A stretch of DNA of 64,000 nucleotides, from contig NZ_CP034433.1 in NCBI RefSeq assembly GCF_003952345.1, positions 1,984,001-2,048,000 of the forward strand, written 5' to 3'. Origin of the DNA: Iodobacter ciconiae (GTDB taxonomy: Bacteria; Pseudomonadota; Gammaproteobacteria; Burkholderiales; Chitinibacteraceae). Under the pieces are notes generated by a model. That model was not told the DNA's origin. It ran no database searches and worked only from the letters and a program-made list of their open reading frames with translations. Below, piece after piece: positions 36,962 to 46,559 of this stretch. The stretch's first letter is position 1; every line of letters starts with the position of its first letter. The position numbers were made by a program, and so were the translations under genes.

Positions 36962-37992
36962 GCGATTTTTCCCGGCGTTTAATCGCTTGGCAAGCCATAC
37001 ATGGCCGCCACAATCTGCCCTGGCAGGTGTCTGATCCTTACCGCGTCTGGCTGAGCGAAATTATGCTGCAGCAAACGCAGGTCACCACCGTCATCCCTTA
37101 TTACCAGCAGTTTCTGGGGCATTTCCCCGATGTAGCCAGCCTGGCCGCAGCCAGCCCGGACGATGTACTGGCCCGATGGAGCGGCCTTGGCTACTACAGC
37201 CGCGCCCGCAATCTGCATAAAGCCGCAAAAATGGTGATGGAGCGCTTTAATGGCCAGTTTCCACGCACGCCGACACTGCTGGCCGAGCTACCCGGCGTGG
37301 GGCCATCTACGGCAGCGGCCATTGCAGCATTTAGCTTTGGTGAGCAAGCCGCCATTTTAGATGGCAATGTAAAACGCGTACTGGCCCGATGGGCTGGCAT
37401 TAACGGCTATCCAGGCACCAAGGTAATTGAAAGAGAGCTGTGGCAACTCGCAACAAACCTGCTGCCCGATCATGGCATTGAGCGCTACACCCAGAGCCTG
37501 ATGGATTTAGGCGCCACCATTTGCACGCCCAAAAAACCAGCCTGCATGGCTTGCCCGGTGCAGGCTGATTGCATCGCCCGCCAGCAAGGCCGGCAAGCCG
37601 AGCTGCCCACGCCTAAGCCAAGAAAAGTATCACCAGAGCGACAAACCGTGCTGATGATGGTGGAGAAGAGCGGCAAAATCCTGCTGGAGCGCCGCCCGCC
37701 CAGTGGTATCTGGGGAGGCTTGTGGAGCCTGCCGGAAGCCTCCTCCACGCTAGAGGCCAGCCAGGCCTGCCAACAGCGCTTTGGCTTAAATGTAGAGTTT
37801 GATAATGCAGAGGAAGATTTTGTCCATGTTTTCACCCATTTTCGCCTCACCATCACTCCCCTGCCCGGCAGCGTCATCAGCCAGACAGCCCTCGCCCATG
37901 AAGATCATTTGGGCTGGTTTAGCCAAGCAGAAGCCCTTCAGCTAGGCCTGCCCACCCCAATACGAAAGCTGATCGCTTCCAGACGTGGCTAA
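36958..37992 (+). CDS. mutY: A/G-specific adenine glycosylase MutY
   Basis: A 344-residue base-excision enzyme that removes adenine mispaired with 8-oxoguanine. The HhH-GPD region has LPGVGPSTAAAIAAFSFG with the catalytic Asp in AILDGNVKRVLAR. The [4Fe-4S] cluster ligands follow the C-x6-C-x2-C-x5-C pattern (CTPKKPACMACPVQADC). A Nudix-like C-terminal domain recognises 8-oxoG (LLERRPPSGIWGGLWSLPE). The gene overlaps the AsmA stop by four bases, a pairing seen in other betaproteobacteria. A strong terminator follows immediately. Confidence 0.97.
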   Translation: MSDFSRRLIAWQAIHGRHNLPWQVSDPYRVWLSEIMLQQTQVTTVIPYYQQFLGHFPDVASLAAASPDDVLARWSGLGYYSRARNLHKAAKMVMERFNGQFPRTPTLLAELPGVGPSTAAAIAAFSFGEQAAILDGNVKRVLARWAGINGYPGTKVIERELWQLATNLLPDHGIERYTQSLMDLGATICTPKKPACMACPVQADCIARQQGRQAELPTPKPRKVSPERQTVLMMVEKSGKILLERRPPSGIWGGLWSLPEASSTLEASQACQQRFGLNVEFDNAEEDFVHVFTHFRLTITPLPGSVISQTALAHEDHLGWFSQAEALQLGLPTPIRKLIASRRG

Positions 37993-38015
37993 GCCCGGCA
38001 TGCCGGGCTTTTTTT
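37992..38015 (+). terminator. Intrinsic terminator of mutY
   Basis: AGCCCGGCATGCCGGGCT (37992-38009) is an uninterrupted 18-base palindrome starting at the last base of the mutY stop, followed by seven T. It separates mutY from the convergent cstA gene. Confidence 0.92.
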
Positions 38016-38025
38016 CTTATTTAAT

Positions 38026-39819
38026 TTACGCTGTTTTTAACTCTAAACGGCGAAGACTGCCTAGCATTTCTTTCCATTTGATCAGTGCAGAAATCAATAT
38101 CGCTACACCAAGACACATCATTGCAATGGAAATCAGGCCATTAAAAATATTATATCCTTTAGATACAGGGTTAAAATACACATGTTCTATCATCCAGTAG
38201 CCCGCATAATTAACGGTTACAAATAAATATGCCAAAGGAATCAAACAAGTCAGCATATAGCTACGATTTTTACTTAAACGTAAAATAATTGTTGCACCAA
38301 TAATCAATCCAATAGATGCCATCAATTGATTAGATACACCAAACAACGCCCATACCGAATTAATATCGCCTGAATTCAATAAATAGCCCCACAGCGAACA
38401 AGCTACAATCGATGTACCAATTGCACCGGGCATCCAATCTGTCCGTTTTAATGGCGTCCAGAAGTCACCCAGGAAATCCTGTAATAAATAACGGGCAACA
38501 CGGGTGCCAGAATCAATCGCAGTCAGAATAAATACAGCTTCAAACATCACCATAAATTGAAAGAAATAGGAAGCCAGCTTATTTAGTAAAGGAATACGGG
38601 TAAAAATATCAGTCATCCCAACAGCCAGAGTAACAGCTCCACCGGTACGCCCGTGCAAATCAAGACCAATGGCAGAGCTTAAAGCCGGTAAATTAATGAC
38701 ATCCATACCCAAAGTCTTGAATACCTCAGGGCTGGAGTTAATAGCAAAATAATCGGCAGGATGTAATGAAGTTGCAGCAATTAAAGCCATCACCCCAATC
38801 ATACATTCGGCCAGCATAGCGCCAAAACCGACCGGCAGAATATCACTCCATTTATCAATTTGCTTAGGTGTCGTACCTGAGCCAATAAAGGCATGAAAGC
38901 CTGATATTGCACCACAGGCAATTGTAATTGAAATAAATGGCCACACTGGTCCGGCCAATACGGGGCCACCGCCATGAATAAATTCGGTTACGGCTGGGAA
39001 CTGAATTTGTGGATTAACAAACACCACACCCACAATAAGTAAGCCAAATACACCAATCTTCATAAAGCTGGATAAAGCGGCTCTGGGCGTAAGCAGCAGC
39101 CACACAGGCAGCGCGGTTGCAAAAAAGGCATATACCGGTAAAACCAAAGAAACGGTTTTAGCATTCAGTGAAAACCATTCACCCAGAAATGTATTCTGAA
39201 TATAGGGGCCTGCAAATACACAGGCCATAATGGCAACCACGCCAAGATAAGAGGCATTTTTCATATTCCCCGTAACGCGCTCCCATAAGCCAATACAAAT
39301 CGCGATGGGAATGGTCATAAAGACCGCAAATGCACCCCAGGGATTACGCTCCAGAGCATGCACCACCACCATCGATAAACCGGCCATGGTAATGGTGATA
39401 ATAAACATCATAGCAAGGCCCGTACACCAGCCAGCTACCGGCCCAAGCTCTTCCTTAGCGACTTCAGACAGTGATTTACCCTGATGCGACATCGAAGCAA
39501 ACAGCACCACCGTATCATGCACCGCGCCACCAATTACACAGCCTATCAGCAGCCATAAAAAGCCTGGTAAATAGCCATACTGAGCAGCCAGTACCGGCCC
39601 TACCAGCGGCCCGGCAGCAGCAATTGCTGCAAAATGCCCGCCAAATGTGACCCATTTTTTGGTCGGCAAATAATCTTTCCCGTCTTTAAACTCATGCGCG
39701 GGTGTCGTATCTTCATCATTGATATTAAGTACTTTACGTACAAAAAATACACCGTAAAACCGATAGCAAATCATCAGAATACAGAGTGTGCTAATCACAA
39801 AAGTGAGTGCATGATCCAT
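38026..39819 (-). CDS. cstA: Carbon starvation protein CstA / BtsT-type pyruvate or peptide transporter
   Basis: A 597-residue inner-membrane protein with roughly 15-16 helices. It carries the CstA signature block (FGGHFAAIAAAGPLVGPVLA), then GGAVHDTVVLFASMSHQGKS and FHAFIGSGTTPKQ. The E. coli relatives CstA and BtsT take up pyruvate (and possibly peptides) during nutrient limitation. The gene is downstream of, and on the same strand as, a LytTR regulator and LytS kinase, matching the BtsS/BtsR control of btsT. Three ACCGCTTA-like boxes stand 72-120 bases upstream of its ATG, and the ATG has a CAGGAG site. Substrate is inferred, not proven. Confidence 0.93.
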   Translation of the reverse strand: MDHALTFVISTLCILMICYRFYGVFFVRKVLNINDEDTTPAHEFKDGKDYLPTKKWVTFGGHFAAIAAAGPLVGPVLAAQYGYLPGFLWLLIGCVIGGAVHDTVVLFASMSHQGKSLSEVAKEELGPVAGWCTGLAMMFIITITMAGLSMVVVHALERNPWGAFAVFMTIPIAICIGLWERVTGNMKNASYLGVVAIMACVFAGPYIQNTFLGEWFSLNAKTVSLVLPVYAFFATALPVWLLLTPRAALSSFMKIGVFGLLIVGVVFVNPQIQFPAVTEFIHGGGPVLAGPVWPFISITIACGAISGFHAFIGSGTTPKQIDKWSDILPVGFGAMLAECMIGVMALIAATSLHPADYFAINSSPEVFKTLGMDVINLPALSSAIGLDLHGRTGGAVTLAVGMTDIFTRIPLLNKLASYFFQFMVMFEAVFILTAIDSGTRVARYLLQDFLGDFWTPLKRTDWMPGAIGTSIVACSLWGYLLNSGDINSVWALFGVSNQLMASIGLIIGATIILRLSKNRSYMLTCLIPLAYLFVTVNYAGYWMIEHVYFNPVSKGYNIFNGLISIAMMCLGVAILISALIKWKEMLGSLRRLELKTA

Positions 39820-39890
39820 AACAGTACCGCTCCTGGAAAGAATTCCATCACTGTACGGAACCGCACCTGTATACGGCTTGCTATTGTCAT

Positions 39891-39939
39891 TAAGCGGCAG
39901 CCTGCCGTTGTAAGCGGTAAGGCAGAAGAGTTAAGCGGT
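39891..39939 (-). promoter_or_regulatory. Tandem BtsR/YehT-type binding boxes upstream of cstA
   Basis: Read toward cstA, the minus strand has ACCGCTTA, 13 bases, ACCGCTTA, 12 bases, GCCGCTTA (39932-39939, 39911-39918, 39891-39898). The known E. coli BtsR (YehT) site is two ACC(G/A)CTTA boxes with a 13-bp spacer, so the first two boxes match it exactly. The boxes lie between the regulator's stop codon and the transporter gene. Confidence 0.85.
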
Positions 39940-39945
39940 GACAGC

Positions 39946-40665
39946 CTAGCTATCAATCCCCAGGGCATCTTTTAGTACTTTCAGATAGCGCCGGCTTACC
40001 GGAATACGCTGTTGGGATCGAGTAAGAATTTCGGCAGCTCCATTTTCAGAAAATACAATTTCTGAAATTCGCTCTGGGTTCACCAAGTACTGGCGGTGGC
40101 AGCGCAATAAAACTGTTTTAAGTTCCAATGTTTTCAGCGTGAGCACAGTAAAATGCTCCTGAGCGTCCTGCCCAACCAGATAAACACCGCTTAATTTCGA
40201 GCATGCATATTCCACTTCCGCAGTGGGCATCAGACAAATCCGATTATGCCCGTGGCAAGGTAGCTGATTTAATACCGGCGTAAGTGCCGCAATATTTTGC
40301 GGTAAACGCACTTTATGCAACCGCTCCAGAGTTTTGCTCAAACGTGCGGCTTCAACCGGCTTAAGTAAATAATCAAAGGCGTGCTCTTCAAATGCCCTCA
40401 GCGCAAACTCATCAAATGCAGTCACAAAAACAATATGCGGCAAGCACTCGGGGTCCAGCATAGCCACCAGTTCCAGGCCATTAATCTTTGGCATCTGAAT
40501 ATCCAGAAAAATAATATCCGGATGCCAGCGATGAATGCCTGCCATGGCATCAATGGCATTAGCCGCTTCGCCAACAATCTCAATCTGGGTATCTGCTGCC
40601 AGCAAAGCACGCAACTCATCTCTGGCTAAAGGTTCATCATCAATAATCAGGGCAGTTAACATCAT
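39946..40665 (-). CDS. btsR: LytTR-family response regulator, BtsR-like
   Basis: A 239-residue regulator. The receiver domain (ALIIDDEPLARDELRALL) has acidic residues DDE, the phospho-acceptor Asp in IIFLDIQMPKINGLEL and Lys in YLLKPVEAARL. A linker leads to a LytTR DNA-binding domain (about 135-239, ending RRYLKVLKDALGID) with LRCHRQYLVNPERI. It sits 14 bases after the sensor kinase stop, in one operon. The exact BtsR-type boxes in front of the adjacent cstA support the call as a BtsR/YehT orthologue rather than another LytTR regulator. Confidence 0.9.
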   Translation of the reverse strand: MMLTALIIDDEPLARDELRALLAADTQIEIVGEAANAIDAMAGIHRWHPDIIFLDIQMPKINGLELVAMLDPECLPHIVFVTAFDEFALRAFEEHAFDYLLKPVEAARLSKTLERLHKVRLPQNIAALTPVLNQLPCHGHNRICLMPTAEVEYACSKLSGVYLVGQDAQEHFTVLTLKTLELKTVLLRCHRQYLVNPERISEIVFSENGAAEILTRSQQRIPVSRRYLKVLKDALGIDS

Positions 40666-40679
40666 AATTTCAGACCAAG

Positions 40680-42368
40680 TTAAACATTATGCACCGGTAA
40701 GTGCAGGCTAATCCGAGTGTATTTTTCAAAAACACAATGCACGGAAACGCCATATTCTGCACCATAAATAGCTTTAATTCGCCGGTCAACCAGCTTCATT
40801 CCTAATCCTTCTGAATGAATTTCAGCGGGATAAAGCCCTGCATTATCCTCAATATGCAATGCCAATTCCTCCCTGTTTTGTTCTGCATAAATGCGAATAT
40901 GACCCTGATCAAATAATTGAGATGTACCGTGTTTTATGGCGTTTTCCACCACAGGCTGCAAAGAGAAAGCCGGTAATTTAGCCTGTAAAATCGCTTCGCT
41001 CAGATCAATATCTACCTTTAAATGATCGGAAAAACGTGCAAGTTCAATTTGCAGATAGGCATTCACATGCTCAATTTCATCCGCCAGCGTAACTTCATCT
41101 AGCGAGCGCTTCAGGTTTTTACGGAAAAAAACGGACAGATACTGGATCAGTTTTCTGGCTCTGTCCGGATCATTTCGGATCACCGCACTAATGGTATTAA
41201 GCGCGTTAAATAAAAAATGAGGATTAACCTGTGCATGTAACAGCTTTACTTCTGTTTGCGCTAACAACAGCTGCTGGGCCTCTATCCGGCCGGATAAAAT
41301 CTGCGTAGACAATAAACGTGCAATACCCTCACCCAAAGTACGATTTAATCTTAAAAACAACTTACCACTATTTTCATATAATTTAATTGTTCCAATCACC
41401 TGCCCATCCTCGCCCCATAAAGGAATCACCAAGGTAGAGCCCAACGGACAGCGTGGGCTAATCGAGCAAATATAGGGCACTTCATTACCATCGGCATATA
41501 CCACCCGATTATCGCGGATAGCCGCAAAAGTATGCTCCGAAGTAATAGGAGAGCCTGGCAAATGATGATCAGCACCACTACCAATAAAAGCCAAAACTTT
41601 ATTTCGATCGGTAATTGAAACGGCACTGACACTCAGCTCTTCCAAGATGATCTTTGCCACTTTAAGAGTGTTGTCTTCATCAAATCCGGCACGTAAAGCC
41701 CCCTCACTTCTGGCGGCAATCTGTAGCACTTTGGCGGAAAATGCGTTCGAGTACTTCTCAAGCATCTCGCGCCTGTCCAGTAATATACGCATAAACATCG
41801 CCGAGCCCAGCGTATTGGCAATCATCATGGGAATGCCGATATTTTCTACCAGGGCAAGCGATTTAGAAAAAGGCTGGGCCACCGCGAGGATAATCAGCAT
41901 CTGCATGATTTCTGCAATCAGCGCAACCGATGCCACCAGAAAAGGCTTGAATAATAAATCGACCCGCCCTCGTTTCATTAAGTAGCGATGTACCATGCCA
42001 CTTAACAGCCCTTCGCTGATAGTAGAAATCATGCAAGCCAGCGCTGTTGGCCCGCCCAGCAAATAGCGGTGCAAACCACCGGTAAAGCCAATCGCCAGCC
42101 CCACCGCAGGCCCACCAAGTAAGCCACCTAACACCGCACCAATCGCCCTGGTATTGGCAATCGAGCCTAATATATTCAGCCCTAAATAAGTGCCAAGCAC
42201 ACAAAATATAGAAAAAACTGCATAGCAGGTCAGCTTATGCGGTAAGCGAATAGTGACCTGCATTAAGGGGGTAAACAGGGGAGTTTTCGACAATAAATAG
42301 GCGATCAGCAAATACACGCACATTTGCTGCAACAACAATAAAATCAGATTTAACTGCTCGGTAAGCAT
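40680..42368 (-). CDS. btsS: LytS-family sensor histidine kinase, BtsS-like
   Basis: A 562-residue membrane kinase. Residues about 1-200 are the 5TM-5TMR_LYT sensor with LGSIANTRAIGAVLGGLLGGPA. A GAF domain (about 220-350) follows, containing ISPRCPLGSTLVIPL. The His-kinase region has the phospho-acceptor in QVNPHFLFNALNTISAVIR, and the ATPase has VVENAIKHGTS and GLGMKLVDRRI. In E. coli BtsS binds extracellular pyruvate and, with BtsR, induces btsT. The linked cstA-type transporter suggests the same circuit here. The 346-bp upstream gap should hold the operon promoter. Confidence 0.92.
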   Translation of the reverse strand: MLTEQLNLILLLLQQMCVYLLIAYLLSKTPLFTPLMQVTIRLPHKLTCYAVFSIFCVLGTYLGLNILGSIANTRAIGAVLGGLLGGPAVGLAIGFTGGLHRYLLGGPTALACMISTISEGLLSGMVHRYLMKRGRVDLLFKPFLVASVALIAEIMQMLIILAVAQPFSKSLALVENIGIPMMIANTLGSAMFMRILLDRREMLEKYSNAFSAKVLQIAARSEGALRAGFDEDNTLKVAKIILEELSVSAVSITDRNKVLAFIGSGADHHLPGSPITSEHTFAAIRDNRVVYADGNEVPYICSISPRCPLGSTLVIPLWGEDGQVIGTIKLYENSGKLFLRLNRTLGEGIARLLSTQILSGRIEAQQLLLAQTEVKLLHAQVNPHFLFNALNTISAVIRNDPDRARKLIQYLSVFFRKNLKRSLDEVTLADEIEHVNAYLQIELARFSDHLKVDIDLSEAILQAKLPAFSLQPVVENAIKHGTSQLFDQGHIRIYAEQNREELALHIEDNAGLYPAEIHSEGLGMKLVDRRIKAIYGAEYGVSVHCVFEKYTRISLHLPVHNV

Positions 42369-42715
42369 GGTGCAGGCTTGGCTTATGCAAAAAATGGATT
42401 ATAGCGCTAATCCAATTGCAATTTTGGCCAACTTTTGACTGTAATCTGATAAAAAACAATTATCAGATTAATTACTTTTATGGTTTATTTTAAATAAATC
42501 ATAAACAGATTTAAATTACACAGTATATAAATATAAGATTAAACAAATGTCAGAATACGCGATTAACTCTGTTTTATAAAAAATAAAACACACTTATCAG
42601 CACCAGCATGGCGCTGTCTATAGAGGCTGATTAGCTTTTAATTGACAACACACATAAGTTTTTTTTAATTTGCCTAATACGTATAAACCCGGCATATGCC
42701 CACGCTATATATATT
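42369..42715. other. AT-rich intergenic gap upstream of the btsSR-like operon
   Basis: No coding frame is supported. The sequence is rich in ATTAAA/TTTAAAT stretches and must contain the btsS promoter. No terminator for rarD's neighbour or RNA gene is evident. Confidence 0.4.
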
Positions 42716-43624
42716 CTAAACCGCCTGATCCGCCAAACGGCCCGACTTCCAATAGTTGATCAGACCCGCTGCAGAATAAATAATCAGAGCCGTCCAGATC
42801 AGTGAAAAGCCGATCATACGATCCGTTCCAAAAGGCTCCCGATACAGCCATACCCCCAGTAATAATTGCAAACTAGGACCGATATACTGGATGACTCCCA
42901 CAGTAGCGAGCTTCAGTGTTCTGGCCCCCGAGGCAAACATCAAAAGTGGCAGGGCTGTTACAACACCTGCACCCATCAATAAAGCATCAATACGCCAGCT
43001 GATATTCCCCAGCGCGCCCTGCCCATGAAACTGAAACCATAATAGGGCAGACAGCGCAAATGGGGCCATTAGAAACGTCTCTAGAGCAAGTCCTTCCAAG
43101 GAAGGCAGGCTGGCCCTTTTACGCAGTAAGCCATATACCCCAAAACTCAGGCCTAAACAAAGTGCAATCCACGGCAAAGTACCTGCGGCAATGGTAATCC
43201 ACAGCACACCCAAGGCCGCCAGCCCCACAGCAAAACTTTGCGAGCGCTTAAGCTGCTCGCCCAGAAACAGCCTACCCAGCAAGACATTAATCAGCGGATT
43301 GATAAAATAGCCCAGGCTGGCATCCACCACGCGGTTTTCATTCACCGCCCAGATATACAACAGCCAGTTAAGTGACAGCAGCAGTGACGACAACGCAAAT
43401 ACACCCAGCACACGAGGATTTTTAATACTGGGCAGGAGCCAGCTCCAGTTTTTTTGCAGCATTAAAATCACCGCCACAAAAACACCAGACCAGACAATAC
43501 GGTGCGAGATAATTTGCAAAGCATCAATGCCATGCAAAGATTTCCAATACAGTGGAAACAAGCCCCAGATAATAAAGGCCAGCACAGTAAACAAAACGCC
43601 ACGTGATGTATTGGGGGTAGACAT
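42716..43624 (-). CDS. rarD: EamA family transporter RarD
   Basis: A 302-residue protein with ten predicted membrane helices in two EamA halves. The N-terminus (GVLFTVLAFIIWGLFPLYWKSL) and the blocks HRIVWSGVFVAVIL, ENRVVDASLGYFINPLINVL and GVIQYIGPSLQLLLGVWLYREPF are those of the RarD subfamily. RarD is associated with chloramphenicol resistance in some species, but its natural substrate is unknown. The gene is monocistronic, with 373 bases to the next gene on the opposite strand. Confidence 0.92.
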   Translation of the reverse strand: MSTPNTSRGVLFTVLAFIIWGLFPLYWKSLHGIDALQIISHRIVWSGVFVAVILMLQKNWSWLLPSIKNPRVLGVFALSSLLLSLNWLLYIWAVNENRVVDASLGYFINPLINVLLGRLFLGEQLKRSQSFAVGLAALGVLWITIAAGTLPWIALCLGLSFGVYGLLRKRASLPSLEGLALETFLMAPFALSALLWFQFHGQGALGNISWRIDALLMGAGVVTALPLLMFASGARTLKLATVGVIQYIGPSLQLLLGVWLYREPFGTDRMIGFSLIWTALIIYSAAGLINYWKSGRLADQAV

Positions 43625-44058
43625 AGAAAAACCAGAAGAAAGCGCCGGAACTGCAGCAAAGAGCTACTTTAATGGATAGCAGATTGCGTACTCAAGCATA
43701 ATTACGCAACAAACTGTAGCTTTAAAAGATTAGCCCCCTAAAATCTGCAGGTGCAGTAATCAATAAGAACATAGATCACTCAAAAAAACCTAAAGCAAGC
43801 TTGTGCCATTCAAAGATTAATTAGCTCAGCCACTAACTTTTCCCTCCTCTGCCCTGGCGGCTATAAAAAAAGGATGCTCGCAAAATGAAATAAGCACCCA
43901 TGGTTTAGTTTTTCTCTGTGCTCTTATTGAGCTCTGTCTCTGCAGAGCTTTTTTGCCCTTAGCTATCACTATCGATAGCAAGCCGCAGGCGGGTTACAAT
44001 GGCAGGTTGCGGCTGTCAGTCTGTGCTGGCAACCGATTTACCCTATCTGGATATTGCT
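43625..44058. other. Intergenic gap with a trace of repeat family A
   Basis: No supported gene. Near 43910-43950 a TTTTTCTCTGTGCTCTTATT stretch resembles a degraded family A half-element, followed by GAGCTCTGTCTCTGCAGAGC, a small imperfect palindrome. An in-frame ATG at 43999 could extend the radical SAM gene leftwards. Confidence 0.4.
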
Positions 44059-45969
44059 ATGCCTACGCCCCGCGTGCTGTCTGTTATCCCGCCAATGACC
44101 CAGCTCAATACTCCCTACCCTTCCACCGCCTATATCACCGGTTTTTTGCGCTCCAGAAATATCGATGCGGTGCAGGAAGACCTGGCGCTGGCGCTGGTGT
44201 TGAGGCTGTTTTCCAAGCAGGGTTTACTGGAGGTTAAAAACTGTATCGAAACCCTGCCGGTGCGTCATCGCAGCTATCAGGTGCAGGCTTTTTATGAGCA
44301 ATTTGATCTCTACCTCGCCACCATCGGCCCCGCCATTGCCTTTTTGCAAGGCCGAGATTCCACCGTGGGCCACCGAATTTGCTCGCGCCAGTTTCTGCCT
44401 GAAGGTTCGCGCTTTGAATCCTTAGACGTGTATGTGGACGACGAAGGGGGCGACCCGCTGGCCTGGGCCTTTGGCGCGCTGGGTATGCAAGATAGAGCAC
44501 GGCATCTGGCAACGCTGTATCTAAACGATATTTCTGATGTATTGCGCGATGCGGTCGACCCGCGTTTTGAATTTGTGCGCTACGCCGAATCGCTGGCATC
44601 CAGCCAGCCAAGCTTTGATCCGCTAGCTAAAGCCTTAAGCGAGCCGCTGAATCTGGTTGATGCCACGCTGCTGGAGCTCACCCTGGCCTCGGTTAAAAAA
44701 CACCAACCCACCATCGTCTTGGTATCCGTGCCTTTCCCCGGCGCGGTGTACGCGGCATTCAGAATTGCCCAGGCGATTAAGGCAGAGTTTCCAGACATAG
44801 TGCTGGCACTGGGCGGTGGCTTTGTAAATACCGAGCTGCGCGAAATGTCTGACCCGCGCGTATTTGATTATTTTGATTATGTAACGCTGGACGATGGCGA
44901 GCGCCCGCTTCTTGCCCTGCTCGACCATCTGGCAGGCAAACGCAGCCAGCAGCGCCTGGTGCGCACCTTTGTCCGAAACGACGGGTTGGTCAAATATATC
45001 AACTTTGTAGAGCCTGATATCGCCTTTGCCGAAGTCGGAACCCCAACCTGGGATGGCTTGCCGATTGATCGCTACCTGTCGCTCTTAGATATGCTGAACC
45101 CCATGCACAGGCTGTGGTCAGACGGGCGCTGGAATAAGCTGACGGTGGCCCATGGTTGCTACTGGAAAAAATGCAGCTTTTGCGATGTCAGCCTCGATTA
45201 CATCTCGCGCTACGACGGCGCATCGGCGGCGACCTTGGTCGATCGCATCGAAGAAATCATTCTGGAGACCGGCCAGACCGGCTTTCACTTTGTTGACGAA
45301 GCCGCCCCGCCCAAAACACTGAAAACACTGGCGGCAGAATTACAAAAACGCAATCTGGCGATTTCCTGGTGGGGCAATATCCGCTTTGAAAAATCATTCA
45401 GCCCCGAGCTATGCCAATCGCTGGCCGATAGCGGCTGTATCGCCATCTCTGGCGGGCTGGAAGTCGCCTCGGATCGATTGCTGACGCTCATGAAAAAAGG
45501 CGTATCAATTGATCAGGTCGCCCGCGTCACCCGCTCGTTTACCGACGCCGGTATTCTGGTGCACGCTTACCTGATGTATGGCTTTCCCACGCAAACCGTG
45601 CAAGATACCGTCGATGCACTGGAATACGTGCGTCAGCTCTTTGCCGAAGGCTGTATTCAATCGGGCTTTTTTCACCGCTTCGCCTGCACCGTGCACTCGC
45701 CAGTGGGCCAGAAGCCGGAAGAATACGGCATCGAGCTGCTGCCACTACCCGAAGTGACGTTTGCTAAAAATGATGTGGGATTTATCGACCCAACGGGCGT
45801 CGACCACGACGCCCTTGGCGTAGCCCTGAATAAAGCGCTATACAACTATATGCACGGCATTGGCCTGGATGACGATGTGCGGGTGTGGTTCAGCGGACTT
45901 ATTCAAAAGGTACCACGCACCACCGTGCCAAGAAACAAGATTGCCAGGGCATTAGCGGCTAAAGGCTAG
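44059..45969 (+). CDS. B12-binding-domain radical SAM protein
   Basis: 636 residues from the ATG at 44059 (MPTPRVLSVIPPMTQLNTPY); an ATG at 43999 would add 20 atypical residues. Residues about 210-330 look like a Rossmann-type B12-binding domain (PTIVLVSVPFPGAVYAAFRI, ALGGGFVNTELREM). The radical SAM core follows with the cluster motif CYWKKCSFC (C-x4-C-x2-C, near residue 373) and FVDEAAPPKTL, then ISGGLEVASDRLL. Such enzymes use S-adenosylmethionine radicals, often for methyl transfer or ring chemistry. I cannot assign a substrate, and there is no linked peptide or pathway gene. The canonical cobalamin motif DxHxxG is not seen, so cobalamin binding is uncertain. Confidence 0.85.
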   Translation: MPTPRVLSVIPPMTQLNTPYPSTAYITGFLRSRNIDAVQEDLALALVLRLFSKQGLLEVKNCIETLPVRHRSYQVQAFYEQFDLYLATIGPAIAFLQGRDSTVGHRICSRQFLPEGSRFESLDVYVDDEGGDPLAWAFGALGMQDRARHLATLYLNDISDVLRDAVDPRFEFVRYAESLASSQPSFDPLAKALSEPLNLVDATLLELTLASVKKHQPTIVLVSVPFPGAVYAAFRIAQAIKAEFPDIVLALGGGFVNTELREMSDPRVFDYFDYVTLDDGERPLLALLDHLAGKRSQQRLVRTFVRNDGLVKYINFVEPDIAFAEVGTPTWDGLPIDRYLSLLDMLNPMHRLWSDGRWNKLTVAHGCYWKKCSFCDVSLDYISRYDGASAATLVDRIEEIILETGQTGFHFVDEAAPPKTLKTLAAELQKRNLAISWWGNIRFEKSFSPELCQSLADSGCIAISGGLEVASDRLLTLMKKGVSIDQVARVTRSFTDAGILVHAYLMYGFPTQTVQDTVDALEYVRQLFAEGCIQSGFFHRFACTVHSPVGQKPEEYGIELLPLPEVTFAKNDVGFIDPTGVDHDALGVALNKALYNYMHGIGLDDDVRVWFSGLIQKVPRTTVPRNKIARALAAKG

Positions 45970-46237
45970 TAGGGCCAATTAGCCGCAGATAATTAAGTGT
46001 GATGGTTCAATTTTCAGAATACGATCTTTGCACTGCATGCGGTGTAATGCTTTCAGCGATTACGCATATGCACTCCCCCCGTTTACAAGCATTTCTCAAT
46101 ATTACTTGTCCGGTTCGAGAAGGCGTATTGACTTAAGCCATATACATATACCAAGGCCGTATCCTTTCTAATCAAACCCGGTTTTAGCCCTGCGTAAGGA
46201 AGGTAAATTCCATGGCGGAGAAAGGCGAAGAAACAGG

Positions 46238-46369
46238 TATAATCCTTCGGTCTGGGTGATTGGTTTGTTGTGATATTAATCTGCCGGTTTACCACGCTAA
46301 AACACTGGAATCGCCCAGACCAAAGATACTGATTAAACGGCTCGACAGCGCCCTGTCTGGCCGTTTAAT
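46238..46369 (+). promoter_or_regulatory. Candidate structured leader of metNIQ: -10 box and two hairpins
   Basis: A TATAAT (46238-46243) is followed at once by a long stem, CTTCGGTCTGGGTGATT (46245-46261) with AATCGCCCAGACCAAAG (46309-46325), two mismatches in 17. A second stem, ATTAAACGGC (46332-46341) with GCCGTTTAAT (46360-46369), encloses GACAG/CTGTC. The block lies about 190 bases before metN in a 590-bp gap with no gene. It matches no riboswitch I know (not SAM-I or SAH). It could equally be a separate small RNA. Confidence 0.4.
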
Positions 46370-46559
46370 ACTTTATAAGACTTAACTTAGCTGATTAAAG
46401 CTTTTGGGATTATATGTTTGGGCTTTAAAATCCCCTGCTATTTTTTTAAATCTGCCAGCCAGTTTGCACTTAAGTGATTACAGAGGAAAAAGACTAGCTT
46501 TTCCGCAGCAAATCAATCTTCAGTCCAGCAGGCTGCTGACCCACAAGGTTTGCAATACC

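Noticed and set aside
45970..46237. 44-codon frame from an ATG at 46002
   Set aside because: No ribosome-binding site, no signal or domain, and no support beyond being open.
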